Shown here: positions 21,646-31,723 of the stretch, in pieces
How positions within the stretch are numbered: position 1 is the first letter of the stretch
Layout of the letters: every line of letters starts with the position of its first letter
Source of the DNA: Pelomyxa schiedti
Lineage: Eukaryota > Evosea > Pelobiontida > Pelomyxidae
Direction: 5' to 3'
NCBI GenBank assembly: GCA_020536535.1
Contig: JAHLWZ010000996.1
Location: 1-31,738 of the forward strand
DNA: 31,738 nt
Translations under genes and position numbers: made by a program
Notes under the pieces: model-generated
Database searches by the model: none
Seen by the model: only the letters and a program-made list of their open reading frames with translations
Told to the model about the DNA's origin: nothing

Positions 21646-21717
21646 GGCTTCATGGCTTAGTTGGCAAAGCGTCGCTCTCGTAAAGCGAAGATCGCGGGTT
21701 CGATTCCCACTGGAGCC
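21646..21717 (+). tRNA. tRNA-Thr (anticodon CGU), copy 1
   Basis: The acceptor arms GGCTTCA and TGGAGCC pair, and the anticodon stem TCGCT/AGCGA encloses the loop CTCGTAA, giving anticodon CGT. The T arm is GCGGGTTCGATTCCCAC. There is no intron and no encoded CCA. It ends 19 bases from the stop codon of the corrinoid gene, which is on the other strand. An identical copy lies at 31652-31723. Confidence 0.93.
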
Positions 21718-21736
21718 TAATTTTTTTAAAAGTTGT

Positions 21737-22734
21737 CTAGATAATGGATTTGACAAGTCTTGCAGCGGAACTGGCGTCGGGAGCGTAGCCATCAGCTCCA
21801 ATTTGCTGTTATTTTTGTGGTTAGTTAGACAGTTGTTGAGAAAGTACAACAACACATTCACATAAATGATGGGCAACAAACACAGCAACAGGGTTTTTAC
21901 CTTTGCGAACTGGTCTGTAACCGGAGCGCCTCCCACAATGACCTTGACTTTGCCTCGAACACCGGCACCCACTAGGGCGTCTATAACGTCCTTCATGCGG
22001 GGCATTGTGGTTGTCAGTAGCGCACTTAGTCCAATGATTGTAGCTCCCCGGTCCCTCACAGCTTCCACGAATTTCTCAACTGGAACGTCGGCCCCAAGGT
22101 CAATAACATCAAATCCGTAGCCCTCAAGCATTGCCCCAACAAGGCTCTTCGTGAATGAACATTGAGTGAGTGATATATTTGGGAGAAAAGGCTTGTGCTC
22201 GTTTAGTGATACCTTTCCAATGTCGTGTATATCTCCCTTTACTGTGCCCACGGCGACTTTCACAGGCGCATTTGCCGTGGATCCCTCTGTCGACACCTCA
22301 GATACAATGAGTGGCTTCAAAATGGCCATAGCAGACTTCATTGCTCTCGCAGAAATTAGCAACTGCAACAACGAACCCACATCAATCAAAAGTAGAAGAC
22401 TGACGAGTTGAAGTGAAGTGCATTGAAGTGAATTGCGTTGAATTGAATTGGATCGTACGATCGGGCACTGGATATATATATCGAGTAGTAGTAGTAGTAG
22501 TAAGGAGGCACAGTACAGTACCTCAGGCACGAAGTACTCGCAGATCTCGAACAGCCTGCCAGCCTCGACCATCGCGGGGATCAGGCACCCCGACACCACG
22601 TCCGCGGGGCGTGCCCCCGCCCCCAGCGCCGCCCGCGTCGCTGCCTCCGTCACCCCCGGCGCCTCCCCGTTCAGCACCGCCTCGTACAGCCGCCGTGTTG
22701 CCCCTTCCTTGTCTGCCGTCGTAGTCGCTGCCAT
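21737..22734 (-). CDS. Corrinoid (cobalamin-binding) methyl-carrier protein, MtbC/MtaC/MttC type, with three introns
   Basis: Four exons (22734-22522, 22362-22213, 22146-21901 and 21805-21737), all phase 0, give 225 residues, the normal length for this family. Residues 1-90 form the helical cap domain (CLIPAMVEAGRLFEICEYFV, then PELLISARAMKSAM). Residues about 105-225 form the B12-binding Rossmann domain: VAVGTVKGDIHDIGK joined to SLVGAMLEGYGFDVIDLG contains DxHxxG, whose His ligates cobalt, followed by GLSALLTTTMPRM, VIVGGAPVT and the closing GADGYAPDASSAARLVKSII. In methanogens and acetogens such proteins accept a methyl group from a substrate-specific methyltransferase (methanol or methylamines) and pass it on. 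No partner methyltransferase or reactivase lies in this window. No targeting peptide is obvious. Exon 1 is GC-rich. A prokaryotic origin with later intron gain is inferred. Confidence 0.92.
22484..22502. repeat. (TAG)n microsatellite in intron 1 of the corrinoid gene
   Basis: About six tandem TAG units lie in the 159-base first intron of the corrinoid gene, next to a (TA)n run and a series of GAATT/GAAGT repeats. Confidence 0.75.
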
Positions 22735-22895
22735 CCGATCGTATTGGTTTTCCCCCTGTTTGATTCGGATCTACTGGAGAGCACTTCCTGTGAGCCTGAG
22801 ATTACTTGCGCTTGTGGCCTTTCCCACGCGTGGTGTTGGTCACGTGAATCCTAGAAAGTGGAACTCATCAATCATTCGGTTTACAGCGCCATCCA

Positions 22896-23973
22896 ATGCA
22901 GGTACCACCGCCACCAGGTGAGGGTGCCGTGTCGCCCACGAGGAACAGCACCCCAACCACGACGCGATCCATCGACGACGGGTACGGGGACGGCGACAGG
23001 GGCGGCCACAGCAGCGGGGACACTGCCTCGAGGGCGACGACAAGCCGCGCGGCGGGGGCGGGGACAGAGCCGGGGACGGGGACAGGGACAGGGGCAGCAG
23101 CAGGAGGGGGGGTCGAGGGGGGGGCGGGGGGGTTTGATTGTAGCATTTGCTTCGACGCGCCGACGGACCCGGTGGTGACACCATGCGGGCACTTGTTCTG
23201 TTGGCCATGCATCTACCAGGTTGGTTGGTTGGCTGGGCCCCCCCCGCCTTGTGTTGTGTTGTGTTGTGTTGTGTGTTGTGTTGTGTTGTGTTGTGTTGTG
23301 TTGTGTGTTGTGTGTTGTGTGTTGTGTGTTGTGTGTTGTGTGTTGTGTGTTGTGTGTTGTGTGTTGTGTGTTGTGTGTTGTGTGTTGTGTTGTGTGTGTC
23401 TCGATGGCACTTTCGTGGTGTCACAATACTTTGTATTATATATATTGCTTCTGTGTTCCTGTGCTATTTTGTTATTTGGTTGTGTTTGTGTGCTGGTTTG
23501 ACTGAAAGGGCAGTGGATGGACAGGTCAACGCAGGAGGGCAGGGCTGCTGTATGCCCTGTGTGCAAGTCGGCTGTCACTACTGATTCACTGGTTCCTCTG
23601 TACGGAAGGGGCAGAGCAACCTCATCCGATCCCAGGTTGAAAGACAATCTCGTATCAATTTTTTGATTCACTTATGCCTCATTGTATCACGTTGTAGAAC
23701 ACGATCAGTGCCCGAGAGACCACAAGGAACTCGAACTGAGCCGGATCCGCAGCCAGCACCTGACTGGAACCCGGTATTTTTTTGGTCTTCCTCGTTTTGT
23801 GCTTTGGAACTTACTCTGTTACAGTTTGGATTCTTTGCACCGTTACAATTCGGATTTGGATTTGGGGGTCCTTTTTTTGGCTTCACGATGGTTTGTGAAT
23901 CCCGAATTGTGGCTTCTTGCACTTATTAAAAAATCAGGCATACCCCGGACCAAGAGCACCAGGTTTTAAATGA
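22896..23973 (+). CDS. RING-HC E3 ubiquitin ligase, RNF5/RNF185-like
   Basis: Five exons (22896-23219, 23514-23635, 23698-23773, 23825-23890, 23938-23973) join to 207 residues. A Gly/Thr/Ala-rich N-terminus precedes a RING finger: [29 protein letters not shown], then across the first intron [20 protein letters not shown]. The order C-x2-C, CGHLFC-x2-C and CPVCK plus the following VPLYGRG is the RNF5/RNF185 signature; those ER ligases act in ER-associated degradation. The next exon has the family-like [13 protein letters not shown]. The C-terminus [20 protein letters not shown] is Phe/Gly-rich and the protein ends [11 protein letters not shown] without the usual C-terminal membrane anchor. The 294-base first intron splits the RING and contains a long G/T-only repeat. 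The last intron is the least certain; skipping its splice gives an alternative end at 23929. Confidence 0.85.
23249..23399. repeat. Long TTGTG/TTGTGTG tandem repeat in the RING intron
   Basis: About 150 bases contain only G and T on the plus strand: TTGTG pentamers first, then a run of about a dozen TTGTGTG heptamers. It lies wholly inside the first intron of the RING gene and is open in all plus-strand frames, producing spurious Cys/Val-rich ORFs. Confidence 0.95.
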
Positions 23974-24179
23974 TTTATTGTTTGCTTACCTCATTCATTC
24001 CAAAGGGAACCCTAATCAAGAACGGGAAGCTCAATTGTCACGCGTTTTTTTCATGCTGGCAGTCACCTTCTTATTTTGTATTATATTTTCTTCCATGGGT
24101 TACTAATTTTTGTGTCACAACCTGCACAAAACCTGAATTCAAACCCAAAAAAACCATTGTTTTTGGAGACACAAAAGAC

Positions 24180-24185
24180 TTTATT
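24180..24185 (-). promoter_or_regulatory. poly(A) signal of SNARE copy 2
   Basis: An AATAAA hexamer on the minus strand lies about 45 bases past the stop of the second SNARE copy, in the same conserved context as in copy 1. Confidence 0.6.
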
Positions 24186-24230
24186 TACAACATGTGGATA
24201 AATTTTCATACATTTCATGGTGAAGTACCA

Positions 24231-25376
24231 TCAAGGAGTGGAGGACGACGAGGTGGAATTGCCATCACTGCCAAAAATATCAGGAATGAAGTTGGTCCAG
24301 TCAATGTCATCCAGCTTGGGCTTGGCAATGGCATAAGCAACTGCAACCACAATTCCACAAAATATCTGTTGGAGAGAGGTTGGGGGTGAAACGAACAACA
24401 AAAGTGCCGGAGAAGAGAGAGCAAGAAGACACACAAGACCAATAAAAACGAGGATGAGTTTGTCTGTCATCATCCTGCGAGTGAACTGACGCAGTTGGGC
24501 TCTGGCCAGCTTCATCTGGTCTTGCATCTTTTCACGATGTTAGTGCTGTGTTTTGGTCAACAATAAGTCACCTCGTCAGTCAGCTCTTGTATGTGTTCCA
24601 GTTGCTCAGACTGAGTGTGCATCTTTGCAAGTGTGTTGACAGCAGTCTGGAAGCAAATTAGGACACCCAAAAGAGGAAATGAGAACACCGTACATCGGTT
24701 GTGATGTTGAGCTTGGCATCCAAGTCGTTGACAATTCCCAAGTCCTCTTTCTGAATCGCCTCCGCTTTGCTAAGAACAGCCGTTGTGGTCACAGGAGCCG
24801 ACGCAGCTATTTAGGGTGTAAACAAAAAAAAAAAAATAACAGTTGACAGGGGAAGGTGTTGTACCGCCATCAGTCAGGTCATCTTTCTCCAGGAACTGAA
24901 GTTCGGCAGTGTACCTGTTGAGCTCTGCTTCAAGGTCAGTGACTTTCTATATGCCACATGATGAGAACTCCCGCAAAATTACATGGAAAAGTACACTTTC
25001 CACAAACCTTCTTGTACTCGCTCTGCGACTGCGCACCAATACATCGCAATTCAACCTTGAAATCGCGCACAACTGCATGCACGTGTGTTAGAACAACTTA
25101 ACGTGAGCAATTCGTTTTTTGCTTTTGCATGTAAAAAGAAGAGAAAACGAGGCAAAGAAGAAAAGAAAAGAAAAAAAACCCAGGGGGGAGGGAGAGGAGG
25201 GTTCGTTGGGACGGACCTTCTTTTCCACGTTTGAGGCGTGACCTGATTTCATCCAACTTGTGTGCCTTCACCTTCGCGTTTTTGGCGTTCGCTTTTGTTT
25301 CCTCCACGAGTCGTGCCAATTCGGCCAACACTTCCTGCCCCTCACGGTCCTTCTCGTCCACTTCGTCAAAATTCAT
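24231..25376 (-). CDS. Qb-SNARE, NPSN/Vti1-like, copy 2 (inverted)
   Basis: Exons 25376-25217, 25072-25008, 24946-24865, 24806-24694, 24646-24572, 24527 to about 24435 and about 24365-24231 mirror copy 1 exactly in number, phase and length, giving 240 residues. Exons 6 and 7 and the intron between them look identical to copy 1. Exon 1 differs by two residues (D2N, A36V), exon 3 by one, exon 4 by four, and exon 5 by twelve. The zero-layer region here reads MHTQSEQLEHIQEL, closer to a textbook SNARE heptad pattern than copy 1, and keeps the central Gln at position 152. The membrane anchor and luminal tail are unchanged. It is convergent with the RING gene and divergent from COG4 (269 bases apart). 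Confidence 0.85.
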
Positions 25377-25645
25377 TGCCCCCTCTGTGTGGGTATCGGT
25401 ACGGAAAGATCCAACAACGAAAAGAACAATAAAAACCCGAACATGGGCGATACCAACACGACGACAGATCTACGTTACGACGACGGTATTCGCTTCGCTG
25501 TTGCGTTGTCCGAGCGTTATTTTGTTTTTATGAGCTCTTTGATCTTCTCGTAATGCCTCTGATTTCCGAAATCTAGAGGGCCTCTTGGGCGAAGACTCAC
25601 GCTCTCTGGGTCAGACACGTTCGACTGTTTGTGGGAGGTATCATA

Positions 25646-28600
25646 ATGAGTGGCGTCGTACGAAGGGAAGGAGGAGTGAGTGGGTTGCTGGCATCGATGC
25701 GTACGACAGCCGAGCGACCCCCGTGCGTACTAGTCTAGTGTCCACTGTCACTGTCGATTCTAATTTCTTGTGTGGCGGCGGTTTTTTTTTTTTCTTCACA
25801 GGGAGTGCCTCATGAAGTTGTCGACCATGCTGGGGGAGGTAGGTCGCCTTTCACCTTTCAATTGTTGCAAGGAAAAAACACATAGACTAACGTAGGGATT
25901 TTTATCAATGCGGTGCAGGTGGACGAGAACGTCGAGGGGACATGTTCGTTGGCGTGTGCTGTGAGTATGAGAATACACAAGCTCGATACCGTTAGAGTGT
26001 GCAACCCCCTTTTTTTCTTTTTTTTTTTTCTTTTGGAACAAACCAATGTTTTCTAACGATACTCCAAGGAGCGACTATCTGCAACAACAAAAAAGATTGA
26101 TGATATTATTAACTTGAAGGTTTGTCGTCTATTCTATACCCTCGGCCTCATGGAGCTTCCTTACCTTAAGAAATGCATTGAGGAATCTAGAAGTGCAATG
26201 GAAACTGGTGATTTAATGTTCACTGCAAACACCCTCGTGCATTATTCTTCTATGCTTTCAGATGGTGTTTTAGATGATCACTCGATTTCAATGCTCAAGT
26301 ATTTCGCAGCTGCACTCTGAGTAAAATTCACCTTTTCCAGAGATCTAGAGAAAGACTTTAAGAAACTCCTGGAAACTGAACTACTTGATGCTAAAAAGGA
26401 ACAAAATGGCACCAAGATCAAATCGTAAGTACTACATACACATATGCTCTGCTCAATAGCCATAGAATCTGCAAGATTTATAGCACCCTTGGAATGTCAG
26501 ATCAAGCCCTCACTGTTTATGCACAGCATCTCACAGCCAAGTGCTCATCCACTGCGGCAACTCTTCTCAAGAACATAAGTTTGAAAACAGCCTGTAATGT
26601 TCCTACTTGGGTAACTCCTTGCTGTAGAAAAACGGGGTTCCAAAGAAGAGCAAATTTTGGTCTCGGAAGCAGTTACCGAATATTTAGAAGAAGTCGCAGC
26701 TGTGGCTGAAGATCAAATAAGTTCAGAAAGCATCTTGTTATCCTCTTAGCTTCATGACCAACAATCAGGTGGGGGAATCAACGAACCCCTGGGGTTTGGC
26801 AGTATACTATACATTTTGAATGTTGTTCAACAGCAATCTGACACTAGTATCAGTCAATTTCTTGATTACTTCACATCTGAGAACTCTCTGCACAAGAAAG
26901 TAAGCAACATTACCCTGCAAGTAGTCTTTACCTTCTACCTAAGGTCAGCGATGCAAACACTTTCCTAAAAAGTGTAAATAGTCAGCAACAGCTTCAACAA
27001 CTTTTACCAATTGAACCAGCATTGTTGGATGAAATCGCCATGATCATTCAAGGCATGGTCTTGTTTGACAATTTCCTACGTGCCAAAGAGAAGGTATTAT
27101 GTCTCAGGGTAGTAGGTTGATTTATCAAATGAGAAGGCGGCATCGGACTTGATTCAAAGAGAACAATCTCGGGCCACTGCAACCAGCACCAGATGGGTTC
27201 CTCCACCTAACTTTAAACTCAAGCAAGACAGCGATTTGAACAAACGAGCTCATGATTTGGTTTCAACATATCTCGTTCTGGAGGAAGTAAGCGGATAGTG
27301 ATTTCTTTCCGTTATTCTCACCCCCCTTTTTCCCATTCAAGCTCTTCATGGTGCAAGGAACTTTACGAGTAAAATCCTTTATTTTTTTTTCTTATCTCAA
27401 CAAACCAAAGGTTTTCCACGACGATGTGAGCCTGGGGGATGCCTTGGATTCCATTTTTTTCCTGCTCCAACGTTCTGTAATGGTACCTCATTTGTTAGAA
27501 ATAAGTTACTCAGCGTGGGTAGCGTTGTATGTTAACTTGCAGTGCCGACTGTGTTTGCGCCATCTCCAATCATTTGGTATCAATTCTAAACAGAGACGTC
27601 CTTCAAGTACCTTTCCCTTCTTTATGGTACATACCTTAATTGCACCCATTTCAAGTACCTTCTGCAATCCCAATCGGAAACAACGCAACGGTTTCTAAGT
27701 GCTTCTAAAGACCTAACAAAATTTTGCCAGGCTTACTCAGTAGTAAGGCCCATTAAGACAATCATCTTATACAATTCAGGTAACTGCGAATGGGATGGAG
27801 CAGTCTGTTGTCAACATTGGCAGGCTGCATTCTAATCTCACTTCCGAATGTCAAAAACTTTTCAAGAGCAATTCGGCATGGCCAAAAATACAAGTATGCC
27901 ATAACAGCTTTTCCTTATTATTGAATTGCCTATTTGCAGTTATGTCTGGAAGACATGCAAGCTACCACAAAAACCTTTTCCTCCAGACTGAGGGTTTGCC
28001 TTTCAATCTTTTTCCCTCTGTGTTCATTCACAAGAAGTAACTTCAGGAAAGCCTGCAGCAACTTTGCACAAGCCAGATTCTTCCGCGGGTGAGGCCTCTT
28101 CTTGATTCCTTCCAAGGAGTTGTATATGAACTTGGAGAAGAGGACTACTCCAGAGCCTGCGACTCAAATGAAGCCTTTGTTATGCAGTTCTTTTCTTCCC
28201 TAGACACATTGCTGAAAATATATTGTGTAAGTCCCTCCGGTTATTAACAAAACTGAATTCTAATTCGCAGGTCTCCATGAGTGAAGGCAATTACTCTACA
28301 ATTATAGAATTGGTAGCTTCGTATACATCCGACCGACTGGAGCAGATACTCCCATCAAAGAGATTCACACAAGTTTCACTTTCATTAATAACCATAACAA
28401 CTTAATAACAATGTACGCTCAGATTGGGGCCCTGTTATTTGATAAAGACGTCCGGCAGATAAATTCCACATTCAACAAGCTCTCAATAAGAGGAACCAGA
28501 GACAGATTCTCACGGCTGACACAAATTGCCATGCTACTAAACTTAGAAAAGGTTTCCTCCCCCCTCAATCCCTCGAAATATGCAGCCCCATCTGCAGCCA

Positions 28601-28790
28601 CAACCACCCATAATTTACCCACATGAATGAGCTAATGCTACAACAGGCGCAAGACGTGATGGACTACTGGGGCCCTCGTGCCTCGGCCACATCTGGTGTG
28701 TCATGTACACTCACTTCGCGGGAGGTGAAACGCGTCCTAGCACTTCGCATTGACTTTTCGCCCTCCTCTGTTGATTCCCTGTCATTATGA
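25646..28790 (+). CDS. COG4: Conserved oligomeric Golgi complex subunit 4
   Basis: The first exons are 25646-25722, 25802-25838, 25919-25960 and 26069-26119, followed by one starting AAATGCATTG near 26171. The N-terminus encodes ENVEGTCSLACAERLSATTK, then KIDDIINLK and KCIEESRSAMETGDLMF, matching the coiled-coil of human COG4 ([20 protein letters not shown]). LGMSDQALTVYAQHLTAKCS is the LGL..E.LKKYSEYL segment. The C-terminus RDRFSRLTQIAMLLNLEK, then DVMDYWGPRASATSG and TSREVKRVLALRIDFSPSSV, is the diagnostic COG4 end (DKFARLSQMATILNLE, ILDYWGP, LTPAEVRQVLALRIDF). COG4 is in lobe A of the COG tether for retrograde intra-Golgi transport and binds Golgi SNAREs. The N-terminal extension before the coiled-coil is short, so an upstream exon could be missing. 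Confidence 0.9.
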
Positions 28791-29040
28791 GACGGAGGGG
28801 TTTCATAGTGGTACTACTAGGAAACGCACATGCGCTAAAACCAAGAAAAAGCCGAATGGCACAAGAGGAGAGACCTCAAAGTAGCCTTCCACTAAAGATG
28901 CAACAGATTTCCTCATCAAATGAAAAAAGTTTCCTTCTCGTGCAGTTGCATTCTTTAATTAAACTATCGGCCGTACGCGAAGAGTGTCGTGGCCCTATAC
29001 TAGCAACGATCAGTCAACAAACGACACCCACAGTTTCACG

Positions 29041-31556
29041 ATGTCCAGTAAAGTAAACAAGCCGATGCCCCTCGCTCTCAAGAAGTTCAAGCGCAAACAA
29101 GCCGAGAAAAAAAAGGCCAAAAAACAACTCAAACAAAGCAGCTCCCCAACAACAACAACAACTACCAAACCCTCGTCACCATCACCATCAAACCCCACTC
29201 AAAAAACGCCAAAAAAATCAACCCCAAGATCGCCCTCAACCACCACCACAACAACACGCGCCACCACTGTGGCCAATAAGAGACCCGCACAAAGGCCCAT
29301 TGAAAAGTCATCAATCAAGTCACAGAAGAGACCCAGAACGGGCTCTTATGTCAGCAACAGTGGCGGCGGTGGTGCTTCTGGGTGCGGCGGTGGTGGTGCA
29401 TCGACATCTACGTCGCCTGATTCGTCTCGCAAGTACACGCCGAAGGAGAAGTCAATGCCAATTACGAATTTGGAATTGCCGAGTGATGTTACGGGAAAGA
29501 AGCCTGCTGCTTCTATCGACGTGGACGGTCCGGAAGAGAAGCCGGGTCACATCATATTCCTTGAGGGAGTTGCTAGTGAGTGTTGATTGATTACAATGCC
29601 CCCAATCTTAGAGGGGATGGATGTGCTGACCAGTTTCTTTCCTTTCTTTCGTGTAGGGGAAGCTGCCGCAGGAGTGGATCCCAACTCTTTTGAATCGCTC
29701 AATATCGTGGAGCAACTTAAGCAAGCAATCACTAGTGACTTTGGATTCACTCAAATGACTCCAATTCAGGCAGCTTCCATTCCCGTTTTGTTGAAGGGCT
29801 TGTATGTTTTAACTTTCTTATGTCCACCCAATGACCTCTATCCTCTCAAGGGACCTGCTTGGGAAAGCGTCAACTGGAAGTGGGAAATCTTTAGCCTTCC
29901 TCATCCCGGCAGTACACATGTTGGCGAAGGCCAACTTCCTCCCTAGAAATGGTAACCGGTCCGCGAACGCTCTCTTTTGCTCACAGGATATAGGAGTGGG
30001 AGCAGCAGTTCTATCCCCAACCCGCGAGCTCGCATTACAGTTGTACCAAGTCGTGCAAGAACTGATGAAATACCTACCACAGCATTCACATGGAATTGTC
30101 ATCGGAGGTGCAAACCGCAAAGCTGAAGCTGAAAAATTGAAAAAAGGGATCAACCTTTTAGTCAGTACCCCTGGTAGGTTCTAGGCCTAGAAAACACAGT
30201 TTGTGGTTTAATCTCTTTGAAGGAAGACTTTTGGACCACCTTCATAATACTCGAGGCTTCATATACCAAAACCTCAAAATGTTGGTCATTGACGAAGCAG
30301 ACAGAATTTTGCAGCAAGGATTTGAGGAGGAAATGAAACAAATTTTGCGCCTTCTTCCCAGTGGTTCGTCCTCCCTTCTTCATCTCTGGGTGCCTAACCA
30401 ACCTAGAGAGACAAACTATGCTGTTTTCGGCGACTATGACAGAAAAAGTAGAAGATATCGCAAGACTGTCTCTGAAAACTCCAACATTCATCGATGTTGA
30501 TTTAAACAGAGAAAATGCCACCGTTGAAACCCTGGAGCAAGTATGATAGTTTTCTTTCTTTTACTACTCAAAGCTGAGAGCATTGCAGGGATACGTCATT
30601 GTCGAAAGCGACACAAGATTTCTGCTGTTGTACATGTTCCTTAAAAAAAATCAAGCAAAGAAAGTCATTGTCTTCCTGTCATCATGCAATGCCACAAAAT
30701 TCTACTCAGAGCTTCTTAATTACATCGACCTACCTGTCATGTCACTCCATGTTTGTCGTTTAAGGAAAAATTACTTTCTTACCACAAGCACAGGGGCACC
30801 AAAAGCAAGCAAAAAGAACAACTACATTCTTTGAGTTCTGCAAAGCCGAGAAAGGCATTCTCATTACAACAGATGTGGCCGCCAGGGGTTTAGACATTCC
30901 TCTCGTGGATTGGATTATTCAGTATGACCCCCCAGATAATCCTCAGGTTACAAAAATAAAATTTTTATGGCGGCTTTGTAGTAATCTTTACAATAGGACT
31001 ACATCCACCGTGTTGGTCGTACTGCAAGGGCAGGAACCAAAGGCAAAGCTCTTTTATTTGTTTTACCAAATGAGCTCGGCTTTTTATCATATCTAAAAGC
31101 GGCGAAGGTTCCACTTAACCAATATGACTTCCCCACATCAAGAATATCAGCCGTACAGGAACAGGTAGTTTCCGGAAACCCTCTACCTTACTTTTCTGAC
31201 TTTTTCTCACAGCTGGAAAAGCTTGTATCTAAAAACTATTACCTCTACAATGCCGCAAGGGATGCCTACACCTCCTATGTTAAGGCCTATGCCTCCCATC
31301 AATTGAAGGTTACAATTTCCTCTCTCAAAACAAAACTCACACATGCAACAAGGCCATTTTCGATGTGAAGAAATTAAATTTGATGAAAGTTGCCAAGTCT
31401 TTTGGTTTCACTGCCCCCCCAAAGATTGACCTTGGTATCCTAAAAATGCTCATATTCGTCACTAACTTAAGCATAGAGCTCAAGCCCAGCACTGCGGAAA
31501 AGAAAAAGAAGAAGTTCTTCCACCAAATACAAGCAGATACCCATGACGGCCTCTAA
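29041..31556 (+). CDS. DDX18: DEAD-box RNA helicase DDX18/HAS1
   Basis: The first exon encodes a basic, Ser/Thr/Lys-rich N-terminus of about 180 residues starting [20 protein letters not shown]. Helicase motifs follow in order across introns: Q motif [24 protein letters not shown], Ia SPTRELALQ, Ib [79 protein letters not shown] and [49 protein letters not shown] and [18 protein letters not shown] are specific to DDX18/HAS1, a nucleolar helicase that releases snoRNAs during 60S and 40S assembly. Motif I ends GKS instead of GKT. The C-terminal Lys-rich end after KIDLG may be spliced differently: a 37-base intron candidate there would bring a stop at once, so the final 35 residues are uncertain. 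Confidence 0.93.
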
Positions 31557-31651
31557 ACGAGATGTAGATGTATTCAAAACAGATAAACACATCGATGGTG
31601 CCTTGGTCTCTGCTAGCTCCTTACAAAAATAAAAAGGGAAAATAAAAGATA

Positions 31652-31723
31652 GGCTCCAGTGGGAATCGAACCCGCGATCTTCGCTTTACGAGAGCGACGC
31701 TTTGCCAACTAAGCCATGAAGCC
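31652..31723 (-). tRNA. tRNA-Thr (anticodon CGU), copy 2
   Basis: On the minus strand the 72 bases are identical to the tRNA-Thr at 21646-21717, including acceptor, D, anticodon (loop CTCGTAA) and T arms. It lies about 95 bases beyond the DDX18 stop codon, in the opposite orientation. Part of the 5' flank (TTCTGTGTGGCTTCA versus TCTGTGTGGCTTCA) is also shared with the first copy. Confidence 0.93.

Noticed and set aside
21737..22734. The B12 domain of a broken methionine synthase gene
   Set aside because: The protein is complete at 225 residues with its own start and stop, and the cap-domain wording (PAMVEAGRLFEICEYFVPEL) matches stand-alone corrinoid carriers.
23249..23399. Long plus-strand Cys/Val-rich ORFs and minus-strand His/Asn/Thr-rich ORFs across the G/T repeat
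   Set aside because: They are translations of a simple repeat inside an intron; the RING frame continues only after splicing at 23219/23514.
23249..23399. CRISPR-like or telomeric array
   Set aside because: There are no spacers, and the units are simple TTGTG/TTGTGTG microsatellite units within an intron, not telomeric repeats.
24231..25376. The second SNARE copy as a pure assembly duplication of the first
   Set aside because: Exon 5, intron 2 and both flanks differ substantially, so it is a real or at least distinct locus; long reads would settle it.
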